Of a stretch of DNA of 64,000 nucleotides, positions 11,897 through 22,700 are shown piece after piece; the first letter of the stretch is position 1, and every line of letters begins with the position of its first letter. Source of the stretch: Allolobophora icterica (taxonomy: Eukaryota > Annelida > Clitellata > Crassiclitellata > Lumbricidae); the NCBI GenBank assembly GCA_963556255.1, contig OY744614.1, positions 757,591-821,590 on the forward strand, written 5' to 3'. The notes under the pieces were generated by a model. That model searched no databases. It was not told the origin of the DNA and saw only the letters and a program-made list of their open reading frames with translations. The translations under genes and the position numbers were made by a program.

Positions 11897-12888
11897 TCTT
11901 ATCTTATCTTATCTTATATAATTATTTATAAAGCGCCTCTCACAGCATAGACTATTCAGAGGCGCTCCCAGCGTGTCAGCCCCGAGGGAAAAGAAAGGTC
12001 TTTAGGCAGCGGAGAGAAGAAGGCGAGATCCCAAGCAAAATCTTGCTACGGAGAGGGGGGCAGGTCATTCCAAAGGGAAGGGCCAAGGATGGCAAACGCA
12101 CGATGCTGAGCCATCGAAGTCCTTGCGCGAGGGACAAGCAGATCAAGGCGGTCAGCAGACCGAAGAGGGCGGGAAGACAGAGCAGATAGAGGTTTGCGCA
12201 TTAGGTCACAGAGGTATTTAGGAGCTTTTCCCAATTGAGTCCTAGAGACCAGGAGAAGAACCTTGTATTGGATGCGGGAAGCAACAGGAAGCCAGTGAAG
12301 TACATCAGTCATAAAGGTAGTTATGTGAGAGAAGCGAGGAAAACGAGCAATGAGCCTGGCAGCCGCATTCAGAACAGACTGCAGAGATGAAAGGCGCGCT
12401 TTAGGGAGCCCAGCAAACAATGAATTGCAATAGTCAATGCGGCAGCAAATGAAGGCATGGACCATAGTAGTAAACACTGAAGAAGAAACTGATCGTCTTA
12501 CAGCCCTCAAACGCCTCAGATGATAGAAACAGGAACGTGTCAGGTGGGAGAGGTGTTCAGAAAACGAGAGGGTACTATCAAGGGTGACACCCAAATCCCG
12601 AACACTGGATGAAAATGAAAAAGCAGGGTATATTGACGACAGAAGTGGGATATCAAGTTTAGAGAGTTGCTGTTTAGTGCCAAACCAGATCAGTTGGGTC
12701 TTAGAAGAGTTAAGGTTAAGTCGATTTGATGACATCCAAGAGTGGAGATCATGTGACAGGGAATCAATGGATCCAACAAGGGAGATCTGCTGAGAGGATG
12801 GGCCTTGGACAAAGATCTGAACATCATCTGCATAAAGGTGACCAGAGGTAAAGTGTTTAGTAAATATAGAAGGAATGACAGCTTGTGA
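11897..12888 (-). mobile_element. 5'-truncated CR1/L2-like LINE, ~1 kb
   Basis: On the minus strand an open frame of 229 codons (12735-12046) covers HSWMSSNRLNLNSSKTQLIW, VRDLGVTLDSTLSFSEHL, CRIDYCNSLFAGLPKARL, LHWLPVASRIQYKVLLL and LRSADRLDLLVPRARTSM. The 3' UTR has agaggcgctttataaat and a tail of (AAGAT)n (11898-11920). It interrupts the array subrepeat between ttgtactaa and gcttgtgactgccag, so the insertion is younger than the array. No endonuclease or full RT is present. Confidence 0.85.
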
Positions 12889-13048
12889 CTGCCAGGGTCG
12901 TTGACAGAAACCCTACGGCGATTCGAACCAACTGCTATTCAAGCGAATAGTTAGACTTAAACAATCTTTATAGCATCAGTCGGAAACGCTATTTTAAAAA
13001 TAATTGTCTTAGCAGAGAGTTGTGCAGTTTTGTTTGACGACGCTGCCT

Positions 13049-13614
13049 CATGTTTATGTTTATGTTTATATTCGTTTATTACGTAGAACAACAGGCAAAA
13101 CGCTGTAGGTGTACATGAAAAATAGAACTGAGGAAGTAATAGCTTAGTATGAGTTGGCGAATAACATACGAGAAATAAAGTTTCGTGAGTCTTTATCAGG
13201 GACAGGGAGGTTAAAGTTATGAGGTCTGTCTCTAAGAAAATAGGGAGTTAAATGATGGTTAAGGAAAAGGCATCTTAGTGAATGGTTTTCATTACACAGG
13301 ACAGCTTTAAATAATACAGTTTCAGCTTTGTTTGCAAGCTCTGCGATAGAGGGAGAATTGGCTTGAATATAGCCGGATCGTTTAAGTTTGTTCATTAGGC
13401 GTTCCAGGCGAGATTTGTCTTTTTCATCAGCTAGGCCCCACCAGGCAGGAGAAGCATACATTGTTCTTGCTATAATGGTTGCATTGGTTATCAAGTGAAG
13501 AGAATCTACAGATGCCCCGTGATTTTTAATTGTTTTTAGTGCGAATGTGGAAGAGGAGCCACTTTTTATAACTTGGTTGATGTGTTCTGACACTGTTAGT
13601 TTTTCTCCAATGGT
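13049..13614 (-). mobile_element. 5'-truncated LINE of the 55.9 kb type, with (ATAAAC)n tail
   Basis: On the minus strand it encodes ARTMYASPAWWGL, RLERLMNKLKRSGYI and YFLRDRPHNFNLPVPDKDS, the same C-terminal domain as in the LINE at 55911-58397. It ends with an (ATAAAC)n tail. It splits the conserved array motif gacgacgctg.gtcataacg; uninterrupted versions are near 6227 and 8970. Confidence 0.8.
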
Positions 13615-13708
13615 CATAACGACGATTAGCGTCACCCTCCTCCTTAAGACATGTTTAGGACTGACTCCACCCTAGGTTAAGGTAGTGGAGGAGTATTCGA
13701 TGGGATAA

Positions 13709-14952
13709 TCTATATAAATAAAGCGAGAATTCTGTGTGTGTGTGTCTGTCTGTCTGTCTGTCTGTCTCTCTGTCTGTTTGACCGGGCTTAACTTCTACAA
13801 TTTTGCACCTTTTCACTCGAAACCTGCACTACTGTGTCGGCCACGGCTTCGGACACCCAGTGGAGGGGTTCGCGTGCCCCCTTTTCACCGCTAACATGGT
13901 GAAAATCCCCAAAAACTCTACCCAACCGACCGTCCCTGACGACCCAGCGCGAAGCGATTCTATTTATGGCGCCGGTATTCCACAACGTCATTACTAATGC
14001 GCATAACGACACCGCGCTTCTATTTATGGCGCCGGTATTCCCCAACGTCATTAATAATGCGCATAAGTTGTTTACTTTCGCACAAAATTTAATGACGATC
14101 GATTCGAAGTATATTCATCGTTTTACAGCAAAATTTTAACACATGTATGTTCAGAGACAAAGATCTAAATTATTTACAGTATATGAAACAACCAGTCTGC
14201 TTGACTAAGGGCGAGGCCGACTACAGACCGGCAGTGAGGGCTAGATTTTTGGCGTTTTCTTTAACACGCCAACGCCCGGTTCACCGTCTTCGACTGCGAA
14301 GCAGTCAGTCCACGGGAGACTGCAAAGCAGTCTCCCTCACAGGTCGCCAGACGCCACAAGGGCCTACAAGACTGCGAAGTAGTCGCCGCCAGAGGGCGAC
14401 TGCGAAGCAGTCAGTCTACGGCAGAGGTCGCTAGACGCCAGAAGGCGTATACAACACTGCGAAGCAGTCTCCGCTGTACGCCAGAAGGCGTCTACAAGAC
14501 TGCGAAGCAGTCTCCCCCACAGGTGGCCAGACCCCACAAGGGCCTCCAAGACTGCGAAGCAGTCGCCGCCAGAGGGCGACTGCGAGGCAGTCACTCCACG
14601 GCAGAGGTCGCTAGACGCCAGAAGGCGTCTACAAGACAGAGAAGCAGTCTCCGCCAGAGGTCGCCAGACGCCACAAGGGCCTCGAAGACTGCGAAGCAGT
14701 GGCCGCCAGAGAGCGACTGCGAAGCAGTCAGTCCACGACAGAGGTCGCTAGATGCCAGAAGGCGTCTACAAGACTGCGAAGCAGTCTCCGCCAGACGTCG
14801 CCAGACGCCACAAGGGCCTTCAAGACTGCGAAGCAGTCGCCGCCAGAGGGCGACTGCCAAGATTGCCAAGCAGTCGTTGTTGTTGGTGGTGGTGTGGGGG
14901 TGGTGGTGGTGTGAAACTTATAACCCCGGGCAACGCCGGGTAATCCAGCTAG
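13709..14952 (+). mobile_element. Non-autonomous Helitron, 1,244 bp
   Basis: 5' end TCTATATAAATAAAGCGAG; 3' end CCCGGGCAACGCCGGG hairpin, a short spacer, then CTAG. It is inserted between A (13708) and T (14953). The host sequence gggataa/ttatgcatatatc is uninterrupted in array paralogues at 9071-9090 and 977-996, which fixes both borders. There is no Rep/helicase ORF. The interior has gcgccggtattcc repeats and a palindrome-rich tandem array (14285-14870). Confidence 0.85.
14285..14880. repeat. Palindrome-rich tandem array inside the Helitron
   Basis: Units of about 137 bp (one 180 bp) contain GACTGCGAAGCAGTC, a perfect hairpin seen about 14 times with small changes. Between these are cgccagagggcg and agacgccagaaggcgtct, themselves inverted repeats. 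ORFs across it are artefacts. Confidence 0.85.
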
Positions 14953-15157
14953 TTATGCATATATCTAAATACTTAATTAATGTAACGCCTTTATTATACC
15001 TCAAAAGCTCTGCACACATCTCTATGATATAATAGGAAAAAACTTCCAGTTAGACACCTTTAAAACAGTTCTTTCCCAGCTATAGATATTCGCCAATCGC
15101 ATTTGATCACCGGTGAAATAAATGGGTCACCGCTTTGACATTATAATTATGCAGAAT

Positions 15158-15964
15158 CAGTGTTGGGTAAACTCACACAAGAAATGAGTTAAATCAAAAC
15201 TCAACTCACGCACCTCAAAATGAGTTTAAACTCAAACTCAACTCATCCTAAGTGAAATGAGTTAACTCAAACTCACTTGTTAAATGAGTTAACTCATAAA
15301 CTCACACGTTTCATACTAGCACGTTCTAATCGAGCAACAATTTTTCCATCACGCCTACTTGTAACAGAAAAATATTTTCCATCAAGAATACACGGTACTT
15401 CAGCCATGTTGGTCTTAACTGTTCACAATATGCAAAATATGCAGTGCTTAAATACTGTCCGCTAGCAGTGTTTACGACCCTCCCTGCCGTCACCACTCAC
15501 CAATATGGAAAGCCGACGATATAAAAATGGCTTGTTTCAACATAATATGTGCCGAGTGCCGAAGAGTGAGTTGAGTTTAAAATAATTGAGTTACAACTCA
15601 AACTCACAGAAAATATGAGTTAACTCAAACTCATAACTCACACTCTTTAAGGTGAGTTAACTCAAACTCATAAATCACAATACTGTCCGCTAGCAGTGTT
15701 TACGACCCTCCCTGCCGTCACCACTCACCAATATGGAAAGCCGACGATATAAAAAAGGCTTGTTTCAACATAATATGTGCCGAGTGCCGAAGAGTGAGTT
15801 GAGTTTAAAATAATTGAGTTACAACTCAAACTCACAGAAAATATGAGTTAACTCAAACTCATAACTCACACTCTTTAAGGTGAGTTAACTCAAACTCATA
15901 AATCACAGCAAGTGAGTTAACTCGTGAGTTTAAACTCATATGAGTTAACTCATACCCAACACTG
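15158..15964. mobile_element. 807 bp hAT-type element rich in TGAGTTAACTCA
   Basis: Ends CAGTGTTGGGTA and TACCCAACACTG with the perfect 8 bp duplication TGCAGAAT (15150-15157, 15965-15972). The interior is packed with the palindrome TGAGTTAACTCA and variants. It contains a near-identical direct duplication of 228 bp (15453-15680, 15681-15908). No transposase. Confidence 0.9.
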
Positions 15965-15999
15965 TGCAGAATGCAGGCGAATTTCTACGATCACGTCAG

Positions 16000-16689
16000 T
16001 TACAGATCACACCGGAAAATATTATTTCAACCTCCGTACATTCACTAGTATAGGTCGATCAGACTAGGAGTCCTGTGACGACGGTTAAGCTAAGCGTAAG
16101 ATTTTCTGGTAAGTCGGCTGTTGTGCCCTCGGCTATAGGCCTACGGTGAAGTGACCCGGCGTTGAACCCGATCAAACTGCTCTTTGATTTGGATCTAAGG
16201 CGAAAACTCAGCTGTTATTATTTGGCTTAGGCGCGAACAGTAGAATGATTTGTAGAACAAAAGGCCCTGTGTGGCCCTTGGATATTACGCAAGTAGGCCT
16301 ATGTAAACTATTTTATACGCCTACATCATGGATAAGCACAGTTTATTAATACAACCAAACATCTATGACTCTATGTAAAACCATGCTTGCGTATGCCACA
16401 CGCAGTAGCCACGTACTTTATCCTAAGGCAATGACTTGTCTTATCTGAAAGCGGAAAAACGTTAGACTGTAGTTCCCAGCTGTTATTAAAACTGGTTTAC
16501 TCTGCGATACTCAGTTCTGGTCGAACTAAACTGAGTATATCACTGTTGTAAGTTTCAGACAAGAAATGTAATTCTGTCGTGATTAATACGCTTTTCTGAA
16601 GTGGCTTTTGATTTTAGATTTTGAAGAAATTCAGTCGCAGTTTAGAGTGATGGCGCCTAATAAATCGGTCGTAGATACTTTCGTTTGTA
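16000..16689. other. Unassigned 5' flank of DDI
   Basis: No gene or recognisable repeat was seen between the hAT element that ends at 15964 and the DDI promoter. Two exact TAGGCCTA octamers are near 16135 and 16296. Part of this stretch is probably 5' UTR or promoter. Confidence 0.4.
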
Positions 16690-16799
16690 CGGGACCGGAA
16701 GTTGAGTCAACGATCGGTTGATGGAGTTCGTTGCAATCTAGAGATTAAAAGTTTATGTTCGTTCGTTGTGCTTGTTGTTCGTGTTGCAAACCAAAGAAA
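16690..16799 (+). promoter_or_regulatory. Putative DDI proximal promoter with ETS-type site
   Basis: ACCGGAAGT (16694-16702), a perfect ETS/GABPA-type site, lies about 100 bp upstream of the DDI start. It is followed at once by TGAGTCA (16703-16709), an AP-1/CNC-bZIP type core. ETS sites at this distance are common in housekeeping promoters, which suits DDI. The role is inferred; no transcription start data exist here. Confidence 0.4.
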
Positions 16800-19700
16800 A
16801 TGAAGTTGACCGTTACAACAATGTCCGACGAGATCTTCGTCTTCGACGTGAGCGACGATCTGGAGCTGGAGAATTTTAAGGTTCTGTGTGAGCTGGAGTC
16901 AGCGATTCCAGCTCGCGAGCTGTTGCTCATTTTCAACGGTCGGCCTTTGCTCGACAATGCAGGTATCAGACGCTTTGTTCTCCGGTTCACTCGTACAGTT
17001 CAACTGCGTAGTTGGTGTAGGAAACGAAAATTGGAATCCCAGAAAATCAGTCAGGTGCTTTAATTCAGCCAGAAATTAGCCGATAATTTTTTGTCTAAAC
17101 GACCATCGACGCGAAGATGAGGAAATTGCTTGTTATCGTTAAGGAATGATAGGCCTAGTGTTCTTGTGTTTACTAAGACCCTAACCTAGAAAAATAAACG
17201 AGTTTCTAATTCGCAACCATAAACATTACAAATCTGTTGTATCTGAGAACAGTTTTGTTATGTATTTAAGTAACAGGAGCCTGCTGACTATTTCAGGAAA
17301 CTGGAGCATATTTGTTGGATACCAGAGTTAAACTGACAGTGTTTGTAATTTTCCAGCATCATTACACTCTTATGGGATTCGAGATGGAGACGTTCTTGTG
17401 GTTCAGCACCTCCAGGGAATCAGTGGACAGACAGCCAGCGGCAGCCGTGCGACCCCGGGCCGACCTGCAGCGGGTAAAGAACCTAAAATTCACTTTTGAA
17501 TGATTTTTTCTTATTCCTTTATTCACGCATTTACTTAGATAAATTCATGTAAAAACTTGTAATCAGAATAGAAAATGAATTTCTAAAATATTTTGTGTAA
17601 ATTGACAAGGTTAGTTTTCATGAACAGACAAGATCAGGGCTGGTACTGAATAAACAAAATTAAATGATTTATCTCCAAAATTGAACTTTGAATAATCGAT
17701 TAAATTTGATTAATTTGGTATCTGTTATATAAAGCGTGAAACTGTTTAAAATGTAGTCAGTGAGTCAGTTACTGCGTCACTGATGTGTTTGAACCATGGT
17801 AAGCGAACTGTTTATTGCAAAGAAACTTAATTCTGTCGCCATCGTCGACTTTTCCATCAGCATTTACCTTCAATGCAAAATGTTCGCTTTATTTTCCACT
17901 CAAACGTTTCATATGATCATTGTTCACCATGCTGTTGACTCTGGAAATCGGCCGCTCGACATCATGAAATAAGTAAGAAAATTAATCGAAGAGGCCGAAA
18001 TTAATCAGTTAAATATTTGATGATTAATCGTTTAATTAATCGTTAAAATCTGCAGCCCTAGACAAGAGTTTTTGTTAAAGCCAGCAGTGCTATTGAGATA
18101 GACCTAGAGATGTTTACGATCGATCATGCTGTGGTTATGCAATGCACGCTACAGAATAAATTACTGATTAACCCCGGATTTTGTTGATATTTTCTAATTG
18201 TAAAACTGCAAATTGGATTTAGCAGAACTTGTCACGTGTGGTTAGTTTGTGCAAGGTTTCCTTCTACAAATGAGGAATTTATGAGATGGTTTATTTCCTT
18301 TGTTGTTTCAGAGTATTATGATGACATGTCTCTGTATTAACGATGTTCACCTGTATTCAGGTGCACCCCAGATTGACTTCAGCCAGGTGCATATACCTGG
18401 CGTTGGGCAGCCACAGGGTTACGGCAGCATGTCCGAAGATCCGGCCACTCTGCGCGAACTGCTGCTCAGCAGTCCTCACGACGTCGCTCTCCTGAAAGAG
18501 CGAAATCCTCAGCTGGCTGAAGCTCTGCTCAGCGGGAATCTAGGTATAGCAACTTTTCGGGGTGGGGTTGATCTCTGCTGCATTTTTTCAACGTTCTTTT
18601 CTAATTTATAATACATAAATAATAATACATATTCGTGTTTATTGACAAGCTCACAGACAAACCACAGTAAGTAAAATTGAAACATGTGATAGTACAATTA
18701 TCAAGATCTTATAGATCACACGTCTTGGCAGTCTGTTAGGCGCCTGCTCATTTTACAGCACCCCAGAGAGTGGAAGGCTGAGTCGACCTAGAGGGAGTTT
18801 ACGAGTATCAAACCATGTCTTTCAAGATCTTAAGTTCTTTGAGCAAGAGTGTTACCATTCATCTATTCCCCCTCCCCTCTGCATCTTTTGAACATTCTAT
18901 TCTAATCTGTAAATTTATAGTATCTATTTGTTTTGAGGATTGTTTATATATTGAAGAAATTTCACCTGAGTTGCTATGCTGCTAATTCGACCTGCTCTCT
19001 GCTGATGTCTGGCTTTTCTTTTGTTTCAGTCATAGTACTGGTTAAATAAGTTGAGCTGTAGGTCTCTCTAAGTTGCACTGCGATTGTTTTCTTATCGGAA
19101 TCTGTTGACCGTGTCTCCAGAAAAATTCACCGAAGTTTTGAGGAAGCAGCAGCAGGATCGAGCAGAACGCGATCGAGAGCGACTCCGATTGTTCGCTGCG
19201 GATCCATTCGATGCAGAGGCGCAGCGACAGATAGCCGAAGAAATTAGGTAAGGCAGAAGAAGAGCAGGCTCTTTAGCGACCCCTCGAGAGGCAGCCATGG
19301 ATGTTAAGCATTAGCGACTTCATGTTTTTGTTAGGATGTTATTATACTTTTTCACTGTTTTTATTAGATGTCTCTGCACCAAATTGCGATTAGCAATGGG
19401 TTAATAAATAATATACTTACTTACTTACTGTTCTTAACCTTGGTCTGTGAGGGAGGTTGGTAAGTCCACTCTCTCTCACCTCCTGACCTTGCCACTGCCA
19501 CTTCGTTCAATTTATTAGTGGAGTTTGCTAAGGTTACAAGTGGACTCTAAACCTGGAAGCGTTTCTGGCCTCGCGAGAGTTTGAAATCCCAACCACTGGG
19601 TGGACAGTTGGGCACTGATAACCACTACATAATGGCACACACAGTCAGGGAGTGTATAAAGTCGAGCAATTTAAATGTCAACTTAACATTTTCAAAAAAG

Positions 19701-22700
19701 GAACTGTTCATTCATTATATAGCGCCTCTTCAAGAGAAATAACTCGGAGGCACTCCCGACTCCAGCACGGCCACCAAACTGTTGGCTTCTGTTCATCATG
19801 TTTGATTTTATTTATTGATTTCACTTGTTGTAAAAGAGCTTGTCACTATAAGTATTAGATGGTTACTATTAACAGAGTTGAATGAGCAGCTTTGGCTGAT
19901 TCCAGTTTAATACAAACGTTAATGGTCTTAATAATTTAATTTGTGCTTCTTGTCCCCCTGGGCTCGTTCCTCTACAACTGGGTACAGAAGCTTTGCTTTC
20001 ATTGGTCCTGTGGTCTGGAACAACCTTCCTCACAAAACCAGAGCTGAGCTAGTCAGCCTGTTGCCTTCTCTGTTCCACAAGCTCTTGAAGTCTATTCTGT
20101 TTGAACAAGGGTTCTCCTAATTGTTGGATCGGGAACACTACTGATGAGTTTTCCTTGAAATTGCGCTTTACAAAAAATGAGCTGCTTCCTTGAGGAGCAC
20201 ATTCCATTAAATAGTGGAGCGTGCTTGAAAAGAGATGACTGATTTGTGACTGTTGATGTTTAGGTTGAAGAACGTTGAACACAACATGGAGACAGCAATG
20301 GAGCATTCGCCAGAGAGCTTTGGCCAAGTTACAATGCTCTACATCGACTGCAGCGTAAACGGTCATCCAGTGAAAGCATTCGTGGACTCAGGTCTTTGAA
20401 GTACACATCGATCTGTGCAGCATAAACTGTTTTTGATGTAATGTAATTGTAATCTGACATTTATAAAGCACCACTTCAAGACAAAACTCGTCAGTGGTGC
20501 TCCCGACCCAAACCTCACAAGGCATCAGTTGATGGTCACTTTGACAAAATCGCAGTCAGAAATAATGATCCATTGGGAAAGTCAGCTTTAATTCTATTTA
20601 CAAACCAGAATCTTGTTGGACAGAGGATAATGTTTTCCACTGAAGAAAACGCCTGGCTTGTGGTGGTCTGAATCTAGGATCACGTAGATCCATTACGAGG
20701 GATGAGATGATTTTAGCACAGGTCTTGGGGCAACACGTAGCTTTTCGTGACAACCGGGTGTATTTAAATAAACCAAAGCGAAGTGTAAGAATTTAAATTT
20801 TCTGTGTTATGTGTTCAGTATAACAGATGTTAAAGATGTAACAGACTCAATGTGATTCATTACTGATAAGTTTTACCTTAACTTTTGCTGCAAGAGAAAT
20901 ATGACTTAAAGGCTGACTGACCATGCCTCAGATTTACATTTCTGTGACCTTGCTTGCGTTAAGTTTTTAAAAACAATAATGCAGTTGTAGGCAAACCCTG
21001 TAATGCTTATGGGCTTCAACTATCGTAAATTGCAACTTGCAAGTATCAGCAGTTTGGTCAGTTGTAATAGTTTAGAGATTAATCTACCAAATCTTTATAG
21101 AGGAATGATGTTCATTTTTCTGTGTTGACTCAGGTGCCCAGATGACGATCATGAGCCAGGCATGTGCCGAGAGATGTAACATCATGCGCTTGATTGACAC
21201 GAGGTGGGCGGGACTAGCAAAGGGAGTTGGAACGCAGAAGATCATTGGACGCGTTCACCTGTGTCAGTGTTCCTTACATATAGTTCCACGAATTCTCAAC
21301 ATGTTTTCAGTTGTGCTCTCCAACAGTTTCGTTTCATATTTTCATATGTTTAAACAATCCTCTTGATCAGTGCTTGCCAATCTTTTTTGGCTACGGAACC
21401 CTTTTGACTTGAAAATTTTTTTACGGAACCCTCGACCTAAGCAAAACATATTCTAGAACAATATTTTTAAACAGTGATCCAGGTATGTACAGTTGTTTTT
21501 AATAAATTTTTCCACATAGGGCCTAACCATTGTTTTTATGTCAGAGGCTGATTTATAATGTCACAACACGTTCAAACAAGACTTTTCCATTAGCCTCATG
21601 GAACAGTACCGGCCTTAGGGGCGTGCGAACCGTGCGGTCGCACGAGGCCCGCAAATTAGAGGGGCCCGAAAATGTCACAGAAAATTAGTATGAACAACTT
21701 ACAAGACACCCTAATAATATTATTATGGTTTTGATTAAATTTTCTCTTGTCAACTTCCTCTATATCCCAGAATTCTTGTGTATCGTTAAATTTAGGCTAC
21801 TTGTTAACAATCTACTAATATAAAATTGTTAGCAATTAAAAACAATTTGACTTGGGTCATGGGGGGCCCGTACAGTATACTCTGCACGGGGCCCGAAATA
21901 TCCTAAGGCCGGCACTCCACGGAACCCACTTTGGGAAACACTGCTCTTGATATTTCAATATCTTTACTCCAGTCTTCTGTATAGTTTCAGTTTTGCTTTT
22001 TGTTTGTTGACCTAGCCGTTGTTCTCTTTCCACTAACGTCTGGTTTATTGAACTGAATAACATCTGGCATAATATTTATAGAGAGTTCTTAACAGTTTAT
22101 AAAACTGAAGTTGCAGTGTTGCTACAGTTGGTTATATATATACTTTGTTGCAGAGTTGTTACTAACTAAGTTACTATGTTCCAGTTTGTTCTGCACTTTG
22201 TTGCAGAATTGTTATTAACTAAGTTACCATGTTCCAATTGCGTTTGTTGTTTGTTTAGGTCAGATCCAGATTGGACCGGATTATCTTCAGTGTTCATTTT
22301 CTATTCTGGAGGACCAGCCAATGGACATGTTGCTCGGTCTCGACATGTTGAAACGTCACCAGGTATCGATGATATTCTTTCTCTCGTATCTTCCTTCTTC
22401 TGTTTCCCTATAATTCCTGCTTTCTTACGTACAAATGCTTAACTCGTGGATGAAGTTTAGCTAATTCAAACTGCTGTGAACTAATCCAAAGTTCCTGAAC
22501 TTACACGATATACTGTGCCAGGCAGAGGCGTCGATCTTGTTTGACAGGTGGGGGGACGCGGGACACGTTTGAACTGATCTGGTCAAAAAGAAGTAAAAAA
22601 CTTTTTCGTGCTTACACAAAAAAACATTTTTTTTTTTTTTTTTCTTCAAAATTCGACGGGGACAACTGTATACTGTGTCCCCCACTGTTAAAGGTGGGGT

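Noticed and set aside
14147..15032. Overlapping ORFs of 60-170 codons
   Set aside because: They lie in the Helitron palindrome array and are open on both strands in several frames because the units are repeats.
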